From: Chloroflexota bacterium
Lineage (GTDB): Bacteria; Chloroflexota; Anaerolineae; Anaerolineales; UBA4823
Length of the DNA stretch: 64,000 nucleotides
NCBI GenBank assembly: GCA_029782365.1
Contig: JAKOUW010000096.1
Location: 651,432 to 715,431 of the forward strand
Direction: 5' to 3'
Part shown: positions 28,191-36,662 of the stretch, piece after piece
Position numbering within the stretch: position 1 is the stretch's first letter
How the letters are laid out: each line of letters opens with the position of its first letter
Translations under genes and position numbers: made by a program
The notes under the pieces: generated by a model
Database searches by the model: none
Told to the model about the DNA's origin: nothing
The model's input: only the letters and a program-made list of their open reading frames with translations

Positions 28191-28335
28191 TAATAATTCC
28201 TTCCAGCAGCGAATGAAACTGATCGCTCTGCCTGGATTATACCAACAACCATGCGCCGATTCATTGAAGTGCAAAGAAGAATGACGGCCCGAAATTTGAA
28301 TGCAACTCTCCCCCCTCTGCGGTGTTCTTGTCTGC

Positions 28336-29298
28336 ATGAGCAGCCCCCTCCTCGTCATCTACAACCCGGTTGCCGGGCGCGGCCGCGTGCGCGATGCCTG
28401 GCCCCAGGTCGAGCAGGCCCTGCGCCAGGCTGGCGTGGCTTTTGAAGCTGTCGCCACGCGCGCCCCGCTCGACGCCACCCAGCTCGCTCGCCAGGCCGCC
28501 GGTTCATCCAACGGCCGCTACCAGGGTGTAGTCGCCATTGGCGGTGATGGCACACTGCACGAGGCGCTCAACGGCCTCCTGCAGGCCTCCGGCGAACAGC
28601 CCACCCTGCCGCTGGGCATCATCCCGCTGGGCAACGGCGACGACTTTGCCAAGGTGGTGCCGCCTGAGGCGCCGGTGGGCGGCAAACCCTTCGACTGGCG
28701 CACCGCCGTGCAGATCATCGCCGCCGGGCGCACCCGCCTCTTCGACGCTGTGCGCATGCAGGGTGACCACCTGCGCCCCGACCTGGGCAGCGGGCCGCAC
28801 TACCTGGCCAACGGCATGGATGTCGGTTTTGGGGCGCTGGCGACGCTCAATTTTCTCACCATCCCACGCTTTCTGAAAGGCATGACCGCCTACACCGCTG
28901 CCATCCTCAAAACCATGATCGCCTACCCCACTCTGCGCATCCGCATCCAATTGGACGACCAGCCTTTCTTCGAGCAGACCACCACCATGACCGCCGTCAC
29001 TAACGGGCGCTGTTTCGCCAACGGTTTCTGGGTCTGCCCGCAGGCTCAGGCCGACGACGGCCTGCTCGACTTGATGGTGGCAGACGCCGTCAGCCGCCTG
29101 ACCATCCTTAACTTGATCCCCAAGATCACGAAAGGCACGCACACCGCCGAACCGGTGCTCAAAATGCTGCGCGCCCGCCGCGTGGTGATCGAATCCGACG
29201 CGCCGCTGGTGGTGGAAGCCGATGGCGAACTGCCCTACCTGGAGACCCACCGCCTCGAGCTGACCGTCTTGCCGCGCGTCATGCGCCTGTACGCCTGA
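28336..29298 (+). CDS. Diacylglycerol-kinase-family lipid kinase (YegS/DagK type)
   Basis: A 320-residue cytoplasmic kinase of the YegS/BmrU family. The domain starts immediately with LLVIYNPVAGRGRV, then VVAIGGDGTLHEALNGLL, the nucleotide-binding signature, PLGIIPLGNGDDFAK and LANGMDVGFGA. Family members phosphorylate diacylglycerol or related lipids. An ATG 36 bp upstream is in frame; neither has a clear ribosome site, and I prefer the ATG at 28336 because family proteins begin close to this motif. Confidence 0.88.
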   Translation: MSSPLLVIYNPVAGRGRVRDAWPQVEQALRQAGVAFEAVATRAPLDATQLARQAAGSSNGRYQGVVAIGGDGTLHEALNGLLQASGEQPTLPLGIIPLGNGDDFAKVVPPEAPVGGKPFDWRTAVQIIAAGRTRLFDAVRMQGDHLRPDLGSGPHYLANGMDVGFGALATLNFLTIPRFLKGMTAYTAAILKTMIAYPTLRIRIQLDDQPFFEQTTTMTAVTNGRCFANGFWVCPQAQADDGLLDLMVADAVSRLTILNLIPKITKGTHTAEPVLKMLRARRVVIESDAPLVVEADGELPYLETHRLELTVLPRVMRLYA

Positions 29299-29326
29299 TC
29301 TGCCCCGAAATTTTATTCAATTTTTA

Positions 29327-29355
29327 TTACATTCGCCGCCCGCTTCTTTTAGAAT
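29327..29355 (+). promoter_or_regulatory. Likely promoter of the CheC/diguanylate cyclase group
   Basis: TTACAT (29327-29332), a 17-bp spacer and TAGAAT (29350-29355), about 35 bp before the first CheC start codon. Confidence 0.45.
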
Positions 29356-29389
29356 ATCAAGAAAAATTGACATACTTGAAAGATGCCGT

Positions 29390-29998
29390 ATGACTTCACC
29401 CTTGACCCTGACAGAAGCGCAGAGCGATATTCTGACCGAAACGATTAATATTGGCTTTGGCCGGGCCGCTGCCTCTTTGTCCGTCCTGATCGGGCGCAAA
29501 GTGATCCTGGAAGTTCCCCACATTTCCGTGCTCTCCATTCCCGAGCTTTCCAGCACCTTGCAGGGCTCTTACCAGCAGTTGATCGGCGTGCACCAGCAGT
29601 TCATGGGCGGCATCGACGGCGATGTACTGCTGTTCATGGAGCTGGATATCGCCGCCATGTTCATCGACCTGCTCAGCGGCGGCTCCGGCGCTCCCCGCCG
29701 CCTGACGCATTCCGACCGCGAAGCCCTGCTGGAGGTGGGCAATATCCTGCTGAACGCCTACATCGGCTCCTTCGGCAACCTGATGAACGCCACCATCAAC
29801 ATCGCCGTCCCCCAGTTATATTTGAACGGACTGCAGTCCGTGTTTAACAGCATTCAAGCCAGCGGCGAAGAGCATTATGTGCTCTTGGTGCGCACGCGCT
29901 TCCTGCTCAACAACGGCTCGGTCGCCGGGCATGTTGCCCTGATCCTGGACACCGATTCGTTGGAGAGTTTGATCCAACGCATGCAGATCATCATGTGA
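29390..29998 (+). CDS. cheC: CheC-like CheY-P phosphatase with two active sites
   Basis: A 202-residue protein of the CheC/CheX/FliY phosphatase family, which removes phosphate from CheY-type receivers. The first site matches the consensus exactly: Asp13, Glu17, Asn20 and a proline at 43 (D-x3-E-x2-N-x22-P). The second (EALLEVGNILLN) has Glu, Asn and a proline 23 residues later. So both sites look intact. It is the first gene of a run of four that also holds a diguanylate cyclase, a receiver and another CheC. Its target is probably the receiver at 31984, by proximity. Confidence 0.85.
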   Translation: MTSPLTLTEAQSDILTETINIGFGRAAASLSVLIGRKVILEVPHISVLSIPELSSTLQGSYQQLIGVHQQFMGGIDGDVLLFMELDIAAMFIDLLSGGSGAPRRLTHSDREALLEVGNILLNAYIGSFGNLMNATINIAVPQLYLNGLQSVFNSIQASGEEHYVLLVRTRFLLNNGSVAGHVALILDTDSLESLIQRMQIIM

Positions 29999-30017
29999 GC
30001 GCTCTGAGAACCAACCC

Positions 30018-31943
30018 ATGACCGACCTGCTTTCTCCCCGCGCCCAGTATACCGAGCTTGATTTTCCCCAGGCCATGCTCGATTCATTCCCTTTCGGCGT
30101 GATGGTGACCGACGCCAATTTTTGCATCCGTCAGCTCAATCAGTGGATCGCCACGCAGACCCAGGTGAAACCCAACTCAGCCCTCAACCGGCCGCTGGGC
30201 GAGGTGTTTCCCGAGCTGGCCAGCCGCAACCTGTTGGAAGCCTACAAGCTCGTTCTGCACGGCGGCATGCCTCTGACGCTCTCCAACCGCATCCACCGCT
30301 ATTTCTTCGATATCCCCTCCCGCCACCCCGATTACCCCAAGCTCCCCCAGACCGCCACCATCACCCCCATCCGCGCCAACAACCAGGTCGCCGGCATGGT
30401 CACCATCATCCAGGATGTCTCAGAGCGCGTCAATATCGAATCCGCCCTGCAGCGCGAGGTGGATAAGCTCAACCTCCTGCATGAAATCGATCACACCATC
30501 TCCACACTCGACCTGAGCGCCTGCCTGAACATCATCGTCGAGCGCACCTGGGTCTTATTCTCAGCGCAAATGGCAGCGCTTTATTTATACGAACAAGGCC
30601 GGCTGGTTGCTGCCGCCCAAAACGGCCTTCACCCTGCCGGAAAGGTGGCTGACAGCCTGGTCGCCCATGTGGCCTCCACCCACCGCCCGGAATACACCTT
30701 CCAGGCAGACGTCAAAGCCAGCGGCGGCGCGTCCGCCGGCTTCCAGATGGCCGCGCCGCTCATCGTGCACCAGGAATGCATCGGAGTGCTGGAGGTGCAG
30801 CTGGCGCAGGCGTCTTTCAGCCGGGATGACGATCTGGATCTGCTCAGCGCCATCGCCACCCGCGCCGCCATCGCCATCCACAACGCCCGCCTGCACGCCT
30901 CCGAGCGCACCCAGCGCGAACTGGCCGATTCCCTGCGCCAGATCGGCCTGACTCTATCCTCCACCCTCGAGCTGGAGGATGTGCTGGATGCCATTTTGAA
31001 ATTCGTCGAACGGGTTGTTCCCTTTGACGCCGCCTGTTTGGGGCTGTATGAGCTGGGGCGACTGAGCATACCGCGCCTGCTGGGTGTCTCGCTGCCCCCA
31101 AGCGCCGCCGGTCAGCCGTCTTTTGAAGAGCTGATCCAGCAGTCTGTCCTGGTCCGCCAGCCTGATATCAGCCTGAAACCCAGCCTGGTGAACGATGTAA
31201 ATTCCGTGCCGGATAATCCATTCGTCACCCTGGATGCTGCCCTGGTCAACCAGGCCTGTGCGCCCATCGTCCTGCGCGGCCGGCTGGAAGGCTTCTTACT
31301 GCTGGCGCGCAAAGCCGGGCATCCATTCCTGGAACGCTCTGTCGAACTGCTGGCCTCCTTTGTCACCTCCGCCGGCATCGCCATTGATAATGCCCGCCTG
31401 TACCGCCAACAGCAGGTGCTGGCGGTCACCGACGGCCTGACCGGGCTGGCGAACCGCCGCCGTTTCGATGATGAGCTGAACCGTGAAATCGAGCGCAGTT
31501 TGCGCTATGACCGGCCTCTTTCGCTGGTGCTCTTCGATATCGATAATTTCAAACGCTACAATGACACGTTTGGCCATCCCAGCGGCGACAGCCTGCTGAA
31601 ATGCCTGGCCAGCGCCGTGCGCCGCGCTGTCCGCCAGGTCGACCTGGCGGCGCGCTACGGCGGCGAGGAATTCGCCATCATCCTGCCAGAAATCGGCCTG
31701 GCTGGCGCCTGCGCCGCTGCTGAGCGCATCCGCCAGGCCATCGAGGCCCTGCACAGCCAGCCGGAGAATCTCTCTGGCACTTTGGTGCAGGCGCCGGTCA
31801 CCGTTTCCCTGGGCGTCTCCTGCGTTCCCGCTCACGGCAAAACCGCCGCTGAGTTGATTCACGCCGCCGACGCGGCGCTCTACCAGGCCAAGCGCAGCGG
31901 CAAGAACCGCACGGTGGCGGCCGATCATGTTTTGGAAACATAG
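30018..31943 (+). CDS. Diguanylate cyclase, PAS-GAF-GAF-GGDEF
   Basis: A 641-residue soluble sensor enzyme making cyclic di-GMP from two GTP. An N-terminal PAS domain (about residues 15-135) is followed by two GAF domains (about 155-290 and 310-460) and a GGDEF domain (about 470-635). The active loop is RYGGEEF (Gly548-Phe552), a functional variant. RQVD at 539-542 lies exactly five residues before it and is an RxxD inhibitory site, so product feedback is likely. DGLTGLANRRRFDDEL marks the start of the cyclase. There is no membrane helix. It starts 19 bp after the CheC gene. Confidence 0.92.
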   Translation: MTDLLSPRAQYTELDFPQAMLDSFPFGVMVTDANFCIRQLNQWIATQTQVKPNSALNRPLGEVFPELASRNLLEAYKLVLHGGMPLTLSNRIHRYFFDIPSRHPDYPKLPQTATITPIRANNQVAGMVTIIQDVSERVNIESALQREVDKLNLLHEIDHTISTLDLSACLNIIVERTWVLFSAQMAALYLYEQGRLVAAAQNGLHPAGKVADSLVAHVASTHRPEYTFQADVKASGGASAGFQMAAPLIVHQECIGVLEVQLAQASFSRDDDLDLLSAIATRAAIAIHNARLHASERTQRELADSLRQIGLTLSSTLELEDVLDAILKFVERVVPFDAACLGLYELGRLSIPRLLGVSLPPSAAGQPSFEELIQQSVLVRQPDISLKPSLVNDVNSVPDNPFVTLDAALVNQACAPIVLRGRLEGFLLLARKAGHPFLERSVELLASFVTSAGIAIDNARLYRQQQVLAVTDGLTGLANRRRFDDELNREIERSLRYDRPLSLVLFDIDNFKRYNDTFGHPSGDSLLKCLASAVRRAVRQVDLAARYGGEEFAIILPEIGLAGACAAAERIRQAIEALHSQPENLSGTLVQAPVTVSLGVSCVPAHGKTAAELIHAADAALYQAKRSGKNRTVAADHVLET

Positions 31944-31983
31944 CCCCCAGGCTGCCGATCAATTCATTCATGGAGAAAATGTA

Positions 31984-32361
31984 ATGTCCAAAGTCCTTAT
32001 TGTCGATGACTCAGCTTTCGCCCGCTCGAACATTCGCCGCCACCTGCAGGATTCCGGCCACACCATCCTCGAAGCCGCCTCTGGCGCCGCCGCCCTGCAG
32101 ATCGCCCAGGAGCAGCAGCCCGACCTGGTCACACTCGACCTGCTGATGCCCGGCATGAGCGGCAGCGACACGCTCAAAGCCCTCAAGCCCATCTGCCCGG
32201 CGGCCCGTTACATCGTGGTGACGGCCGATATCCAGTTCGCCACGCGCCAGGAACTGCTGGAAGCCGGGGCCGATGCGTTTTTAAACAAGCCGGTGGATAA
32301 AACACAACTGCTCGAGGCGGCCGCCCGCCTGCTGGGATCCTCCAATGAACCCGCCCGCTGA
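31984..32361 (+). CDS. CheY-like single-domain response regulator
   Basis: A 125-residue receiver domain with no output domain. The acidic pocket is VDDSA near the N terminus, the phospho-acceptor is Asp52 in LDLLMPG, the conserved Thr is in VVTAD and the Lys is Lys102 in LNKPVDKT. GGAG precedes the ATG. The frame extends upstream into the cyclase gene without a ribosome site. Its 3' end overlaps the next CheC gene by 17 bp, indicating co-translation with a probable phosphatase. Confidence 0.92.
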   Translation: MSKVLIVDDSAFARSNIRRHLQDSGHTILEAASGAAALQIAQEQQPDLVTLDLLMPGMSGSDTLKALKPICPAARYIVVTADIQFATRQELLEAGADAFLNKPVDKTQLLEAAARLLGSSNEPAR

Positions 32362-32917
32362 AGACGGCCTGCAGATCTTCCAGGGTCTGATGGACTCAGC
32401 CGCCGCCCGGGCCGCGGCCGCCTTTGCAGAGATGCTCGCCCTGCCGGTCAGCGTCCAGTTCTCCAAAGCCGAGCTGGTGGCCGGGCCGCAGATCGACGCC
32501 CAGGCCGCCCCGCTCGCCTCAGCCTGGTCTGCCGGTGTGCACATCCATTTCGAAGGCGCGGCGCAAGGCGAAGCGCTCTTCCTGCTGCCCGAGGGCAATG
32601 ACGCCGCCCTGGTGGATGCCCTGTTGGAGCAAAACCCCTTCTTAAAAGATGAACCCGACCCGGCGCGCACGGTGATCATGGAGATCGGCAACGTCCTGCT
32701 GAACGCCTGCACCGGCACCATCGCCAACCACTTCGGCTGGCAAATCATCTACCAGGCGCCCGAACTGCTCACCCGGCCTGGCCTGGCCGCCCTGGTTGCC
32801 GCCGAGCCGGACAGCGCCTCGCTCCTGCGCCTGATGAGCTCGCTGGGCGTCGGCGGGCTGGAAATCCAGGCCATCATCCTGATGCTCTTTCCCCAGGCCA
32901 GCCTGCTGGCCGCCTGA
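32345..32917 (+). CDS. CheC-like phosphatase with a single active site
   Basis: A 190-residue CheC/CheX-type protein. Only the C-terminal site is present: MEIGNVLLN with Glu, Asn and a proline 23 residues on. The N-terminal site that should lie near residue 15-25 is replaced by an alanine-rich helix with no Glu-Asn pair. It overlaps the receiver gene by 17 bp. With two CheC-like proteins in one group, one may act as the phosphatase and the other as a binding partner; that is inference. Confidence 0.75.
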   Translation: MNPPAEDGLQIFQGLMDSAAARAAAAFAEMLALPVSVQFSKAELVAGPQIDAQAAPLASAWSAGVHIHFEGAAQGEALFLLPEGNDAALVDALLEQNPFLKDEPDPARTVIMEIGNVLLNACTGTIANHFGWQIIYQAPELLTRPGLAALVAAEPDSASLLRLMSSLGVGGLEIQAIILMLFPQASLLAA

Positions 32918-32998
32918 CCTCGACAGCAACCTCGTACGGGCGCAGGAGAGGAATCAAATCCCCGGTTTCCCTCGTTTCCCCCCGCGCCCCAACCTGGC

Positions 32999-34378
32999 TT
33001 ACCCCAGCGTAAAATAAAACACCGCCCCCTGGCCCGGCTCGGCTTCCGCCCAGATGCGCCCGCCGTGCCGCTCGATGATGCGCTTCACCGAGGCCAGGCC
33101 GATGCCCGTGCCTTCAAAATCCTTGTCGGCATGCAGGCGTTGGAACACCCCAAACAGCTTACCGGCGTACTGCATATCAAAGCCCACGCCGTTGTCGCCC
33201 ACAAAGTACACCGCCGTATCCCCCTCCGCCTGGCATCCGATCTCGATGCGCGCCGGCGCCCGCTGGCGGGTGTACTTGATGGCATTGTCGATCAGGTTGA
33301 CCATCACCTGCTGGATCAACATCGGGTCGGCCATGGCAGTCGGCAGCGGCGGCAAGATCCACTCGATCTGCCGCCCCCGGGTGAGGTCAGCCAGCGTCTC
33401 CATGGCGGCCTTGACGATCTTGTTCATGTCCACCAGTTTTTTATCCAGCGGTCTGCGCGTCAGGCGCGAAAAATCCAGCAAGCCGTCCACCAGCAGATTC
33501 ATTTTTGAAGTCGAGGCGATCACCCGCTCCAAGATGCCGCGACCCGCCTCGTCCAGCACAGCGCCGTAATCGTCTTTGATGATCTGGGTGAAACCGTTGA
33601 TCGAGCGCAGGGGGGCGCGCAGGTCGTGCGAAACCGAATACGCAAAGGCTTCCAGCTCCTGGTTGGCCGCTTCCAGTTCGGCGGTGCGCTGGCGCACGCG
33701 CTCTTCCAGCTCCTGGTTGAGCCGGTGAATTTTTTCCTCGGCCTCCAGGCGCAGGGCGATATCCTGCTCCAGCTTTTTCTCCGCGGCGCTGCGCTCGCTC
33801 AGCTCCACCTGCAGTTGGCGGCTGGTGCGGAAGAGCATCTCGGTGATGAAGCGCATCAACAGCGCCGTCACCAGGATGATCATTGCCGCCGAGACGAAAT
33901 CTCCAGGCACACTGCGTTCCAGGGACGCCGGCGTGTAGATGTTCGCCAGCTCGCCAAACACCAGCCAGGCCAGGCAAAACAGGGTGTACACCGTCAGGTA
34001 AAGCATGTGACGCCGCTTGATCACCAGGCTGCTGACGATGAGGATGGCCGGGTAGGCGGTGTTGCTGATGCTGTGTATGCCCAGTCCATAGGTGGCAAAC
34101 ACGGTGACGATCGTCAGCAGGGCAAAGCCGAGGAACAGCGCTGTCAGCTCAAACATCCTTCGCCGGATCAGCCAGAAGGCTGAAAGCGAAACCGGCAGCA
34201 TCACGCTGATGACCACCGTTTGCAAATAATCGTGATGCGCAATCAACACCAGGATGCCCACCACTTCGGCGGTGATAATCACCCCGACGAAAGAATTGAA
34301 CAGCAAAGAAATGCGGCGGCTGTCCCCATAGCTGGCGAGATCAGAGGTATCACCGGCCTCCTGGTTAAATAATCTCAT
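32999..34378 (-). CDS. Membrane sensor histidine kinase
   Basis: A 459-residue kinase. Residues about 25-190 contain about six membrane helices with short loops, a membrane-embedded sensor region. A coiled coil (about 200-245) joins it to the HisKA domain with the phospho-acceptor His in SHDLRAPLRSINGF, followed by the ATPase domain: DNAIKYT (N box), GDNGVGFD (G1) and GTGIGLASV (G2). No receiver partner adjoins it directly, but the CheY-like gene at 31984 lies convergent 0.6 kb away. The start codon lacks a clear ribosome site. Confidence 0.9.
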   Translation of the reverse strand: MRLFNQEAGDTSDLASYGDSRRISLLFNSFVGVIITAEVVGILVLIAHHDYLQTVVISVMLPVSLSAFWLIRRRMFELTALFLGFALLTIVTVFATYGLGIHSISNTAYPAILIVSSLVIKRRHMLYLTVYTLFCLAWLVFGELANIYTPASLERSVPGDFVSAAMIILVTALLMRFITEMLFRTSRQLQVELSERSAAEKKLEQDIALRLEAEEKIHRLNQELEERVRQRTAELEAANQELEAFAYSVSHDLRAPLRSINGFTQIIKDDYGAVLDEAGRGILERVIASTSKMNLLVDGLLDFSRLTRRPLDKKLVDMNKIVKAAMETLADLTRGRQIEWILPPLPTAMADPMLIQQVMVNLIDNAIKYTRQRAPARIEIGCQAEGDTAVYFVGDNGVGFDMQYAGKLFGVFQRLHADKDFEGTGIGLASVKRIIERHGGRIWAEAEPGQGAVFYFTLG

Positions 34379-34455
34379 AAAAGATATTATATATCAGGAA
34401 CTATCTTCATTCTCACCGCCCGCCGGCCAGGTTCTCGGCTTAGACAAAGCAGGCG

Positions 34456-34500
34456 TTTTGGGTATGAACGGTTGTTCAAGCCGCCCGTTCATACCCAAAA
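34456..34500 (-). terminator. Long perfect hairpin downstream of the secreted beta-lactamase-like gene
   Basis: Perfect 16-bp arms (34456-34471 and 34485-34500) with a 13-nt loop; each arm ends in TTTT/AAAA, so it can work as an intrinsic terminator on either strand. A second short GC hairpin (34512-34529) lies next to it. Confidence 0.75.
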
Positions 34501-34544
34501 TTCATCATCATCCCCGCTTCGGGGCGGGGTCAAGGGGCCGTCCC

Positions 34545-36518
34545 TCAGCGCTGGAGCAAAGGCGTGAACGCCGCCTTGATCTTGCCATTGCAAGAAGCCA
34601 GACCATCGTGGATCTGCTCACGTAGCAGCTCGGCCTTGGCGGCGGTGAATGTGTTCGATGCCTGGGTCAGGTTGGTGGCGTTGTAGATGTAAATTCCGAA
34701 GACAAACTGGCGCGCCCCGCCGCCGTCGCAGAAGGGAACCTGGGCCCAGCCAGAGATGGCGATGTCGTACTTCAGTGTGCTGCAGCTATTGTTGGTGCAC
34801 AGGTTGTAATTTCCCGCCTTGTACGACAGGTCCATGCTGCTTCGAAACCAGTTCAACAGGGGCTTCTTGGCGCCGAGCGGGGCTTCTTGCTGGATCATCG
34901 CCGGCAGGTCGGTCGACCACAGGCCGGTCCAGTCATAGCCTTCGAACTGGTATTCAGATTTGCCCGCCATGTTGGCGAAGAACAACGTACGCCGGGCGGC
35001 GTCCACCGTGTTGGCCAGGGCGACATCTTCGTAGAGCTTGCCCAGGTCGTCCAGCGTGGTCTGGTTGGGATTCTGTGTGCTGCCGCAGCCCACCACGTGC
35101 AGGATGGCAGTGTGCACCAGCCCCAGGTTATTCGCCATCAGGTTGACATTGTTCACCCCAAAGTAATCGTTCAGCTCACGTGTGCGCGTGTTGTCAGAAT
35201 GGAACATCATCTCCCTATCGGCAGTGTCGATGGTCTCGCTGCCAATGACCGTGTTGCCCGGGCAAGAGCCGCTGGTCGGCGGCTGGTATTTGGGGATCAA
35301 TGTTTGTTTGGTGACCGTGCCGGCGATCAGCGAGCGCATGTAATACAGGTGCGTCACCGCCTTGATGGCGCTGGCTGGCTCGAACGTGGAACCGTCCATC
35401 AGGTTGGCCAACAGCGGGCCGTTGACCTGTTTCAAGTACAGGCCGAGCGTGCCGTCGCTGCCGTTGCGCAGGATCTGCCCGACGCGCGTCGTGATAGCGT
35501 TGGAATTGTTGATCAAGACGAACGACCAGCAGCGGTCACCGCAGCCAGCCGTCGAGTTGGCATCGATGATGCGCGCTCCATTCTGCAGAGGTATATTCAA
35601 TAAATCATTGGTGGTGACGTTGACATACCACCACCACAGCGGGCAGTTGGAACTGCAGTCCACCATCACCACGTTGTAATTTCCGCTGGGCGCGATATCC
35701 AGGTCGATCAGGCGGGCGTTGAAGGACGAAATTTGGTTAACCGCCTGGCTGACGCTGTCTTCGACATACCAGTACCAGGTCCTACTGTCCGCGCCGGTGT
35801 TGGAGATCAGCACCGCGGCGTACTTCGTTGATCCGTTCTTGGTGTAGCTGTTGATCTGCGTAATGCGAGCGTTGTTATTCTGCCAGAAGGTGGTCAAAGA
35901 TGCGGTCGTCTGGTTGTCCAGGAACCACCAGATTTTGTTATCGGCGCCGGTGTTCGAAATCATGACAGCATCCATCAGCTCGTTGCCGCCAGCGTCGGTG
36001 TATGTTTTTAATACAGTGACGCGCGCAGAATTGTTATTCACAAAGGTCAGCAGGTCTGTGGGCGTCATATTCACGTAGATCCACCAGGTTTTCTGGTAAC
36101 TGCCCGTGTTGGAGACGAACACCGCCGTGAACGAATCGGGCGCACTTTCCAGGAAAAGGTCCACCACGCGCAGGTTATTATTCACCGCGGTGTTGTACAC
36201 TTGTAACGATGTATAGTGCTCGTAAACATACCAGCTGACCACTTCGGTGTTGTCGCGATCGTCGACCGCTGTTGGCGCGGCGGGCTGCGCTGGCGCGTCC
36301 CCTTCAACGCTGACCGGGGGCTGGCCTTCGCCATGGGCCACAAGATGCGGATCGTTCAGGTCAATGTGCGGCGTGATCTCCGGGTGTGGGACAAAGGAAA
36401 ACACCTGGCCTGCGGCGGGACGCTGCGCCTGCGCCGGGAAGTAAGGGGTGAACAGCGCGGCTGCCAGCAGAAGCGCAGCCAGTGATTTGAATGTTTTTAA
36501 CGGTAAAATTTTTGTCAT
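34545..36518 (-). CDS. Secreted tandem-repeat protein with serine beta-lactamase-like domain
   Basis: A 657-residue exported protein. TAGGAGATGGT precedes the ATG at 36518, and a signal peptide covers residues about 1-33. Residues about 80-340 consist of five or six repeats of about 45 residues, each with a W-x-Y or WWWYV core, N-N-x-A-R and an S-N-T/G turn; they resemble the bacterial tandem repeats found in polyglycine-hydrolase-like proteins. The C-terminal part has the marks of the penicillin-recognising serine enzymes: SAIK (Ser383, Lys386), SDN (441-443) and KAG (567-569, in place of KTG). So it may hydrolyse a peptide or cell-wall substrate. It ends FTPLLQR. Confidence 0.78.
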   Translation of the reverse strand: MTKILPLKTFKSLAALLLAAALFTPYFPAQAQRPAAGQVFSFVPHPEITPHIDLNDPHLVAHGEGQPPVSVEGDAPAQPAAPTAVDDRDNTEVVSWYVYEHYTSLQVYNTAVNNNLRVVDLFLESAPDSFTAVFVSNTGSYQKTWWIYVNMTPTDLLTFVNNNSARVTVLKTYTDAGGNELMDAVMISNTGADNKIWWFLDNQTTASLTTFWQNNNARITQINSYTKNGSTKYAAVLISNTGADSRTWYWYVEDSVSQAVNQISSFNARLIDLDIAPSGNYNVVMVDCSSNCPLWWWYVNVTTNDLLNIPLQNGARIIDANSTAGCGDRCWSFVLINNSNAITTRVGQILRNGSDGTLGLYLKQVNGPLLANLMDGSTFEPASAIKAVTHLYYMRSLIAGTVTKQTLIPKYQPPTSGSCPGNTVIGSETIDTADREMMFHSDNTRTRELNDYFGVNNVNLMANNLGLVHTAILHVVGCGSTQNPNQTTLDDLGKLYEDVALANTVDAARRTLFFANMAGKSEYQFEGYDWTGLWSTDLPAMIQQEAPLGAKKPLLNWFRSSMDLSYKAGNYNLCTNNSCSTLKYDIAISGWAQVPFCDGGGARQFVFGIYIYNATNLTQASNTFTAAKAELLREQIHDGLASCNGKIKAAFTPLLQR

Positions 36519-36616
36519 ACCATCTCCTACCTGTCCAGAACGGTCGAACCAGGCGGTTCGCCGGGAAGGATTATAACCCCAATACGACAATCATCATCCA
36601 GATAGGAAATATTTCC

Positions 36617-36661
36617 ATCGAGGCAGACTGCGAGGCAGTCTTCTTCGCAGTCTGCCTCGAT
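36617..36661 (-). terminator. 17-bp perfect inverted repeat after the PAS histidine kinase
   Basis: Arms at 36617-36633 and 36645-36661 are perfect 17-bp complements with an 11-nt spacer; a nested repeat (GACTGC/GCAGTC) adds alternative pairing. It starts one base after the kinase stop codon. Termination is likely, though the T run is poor. Confidence 0.6.
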
Positions 36662-36662
36662 C

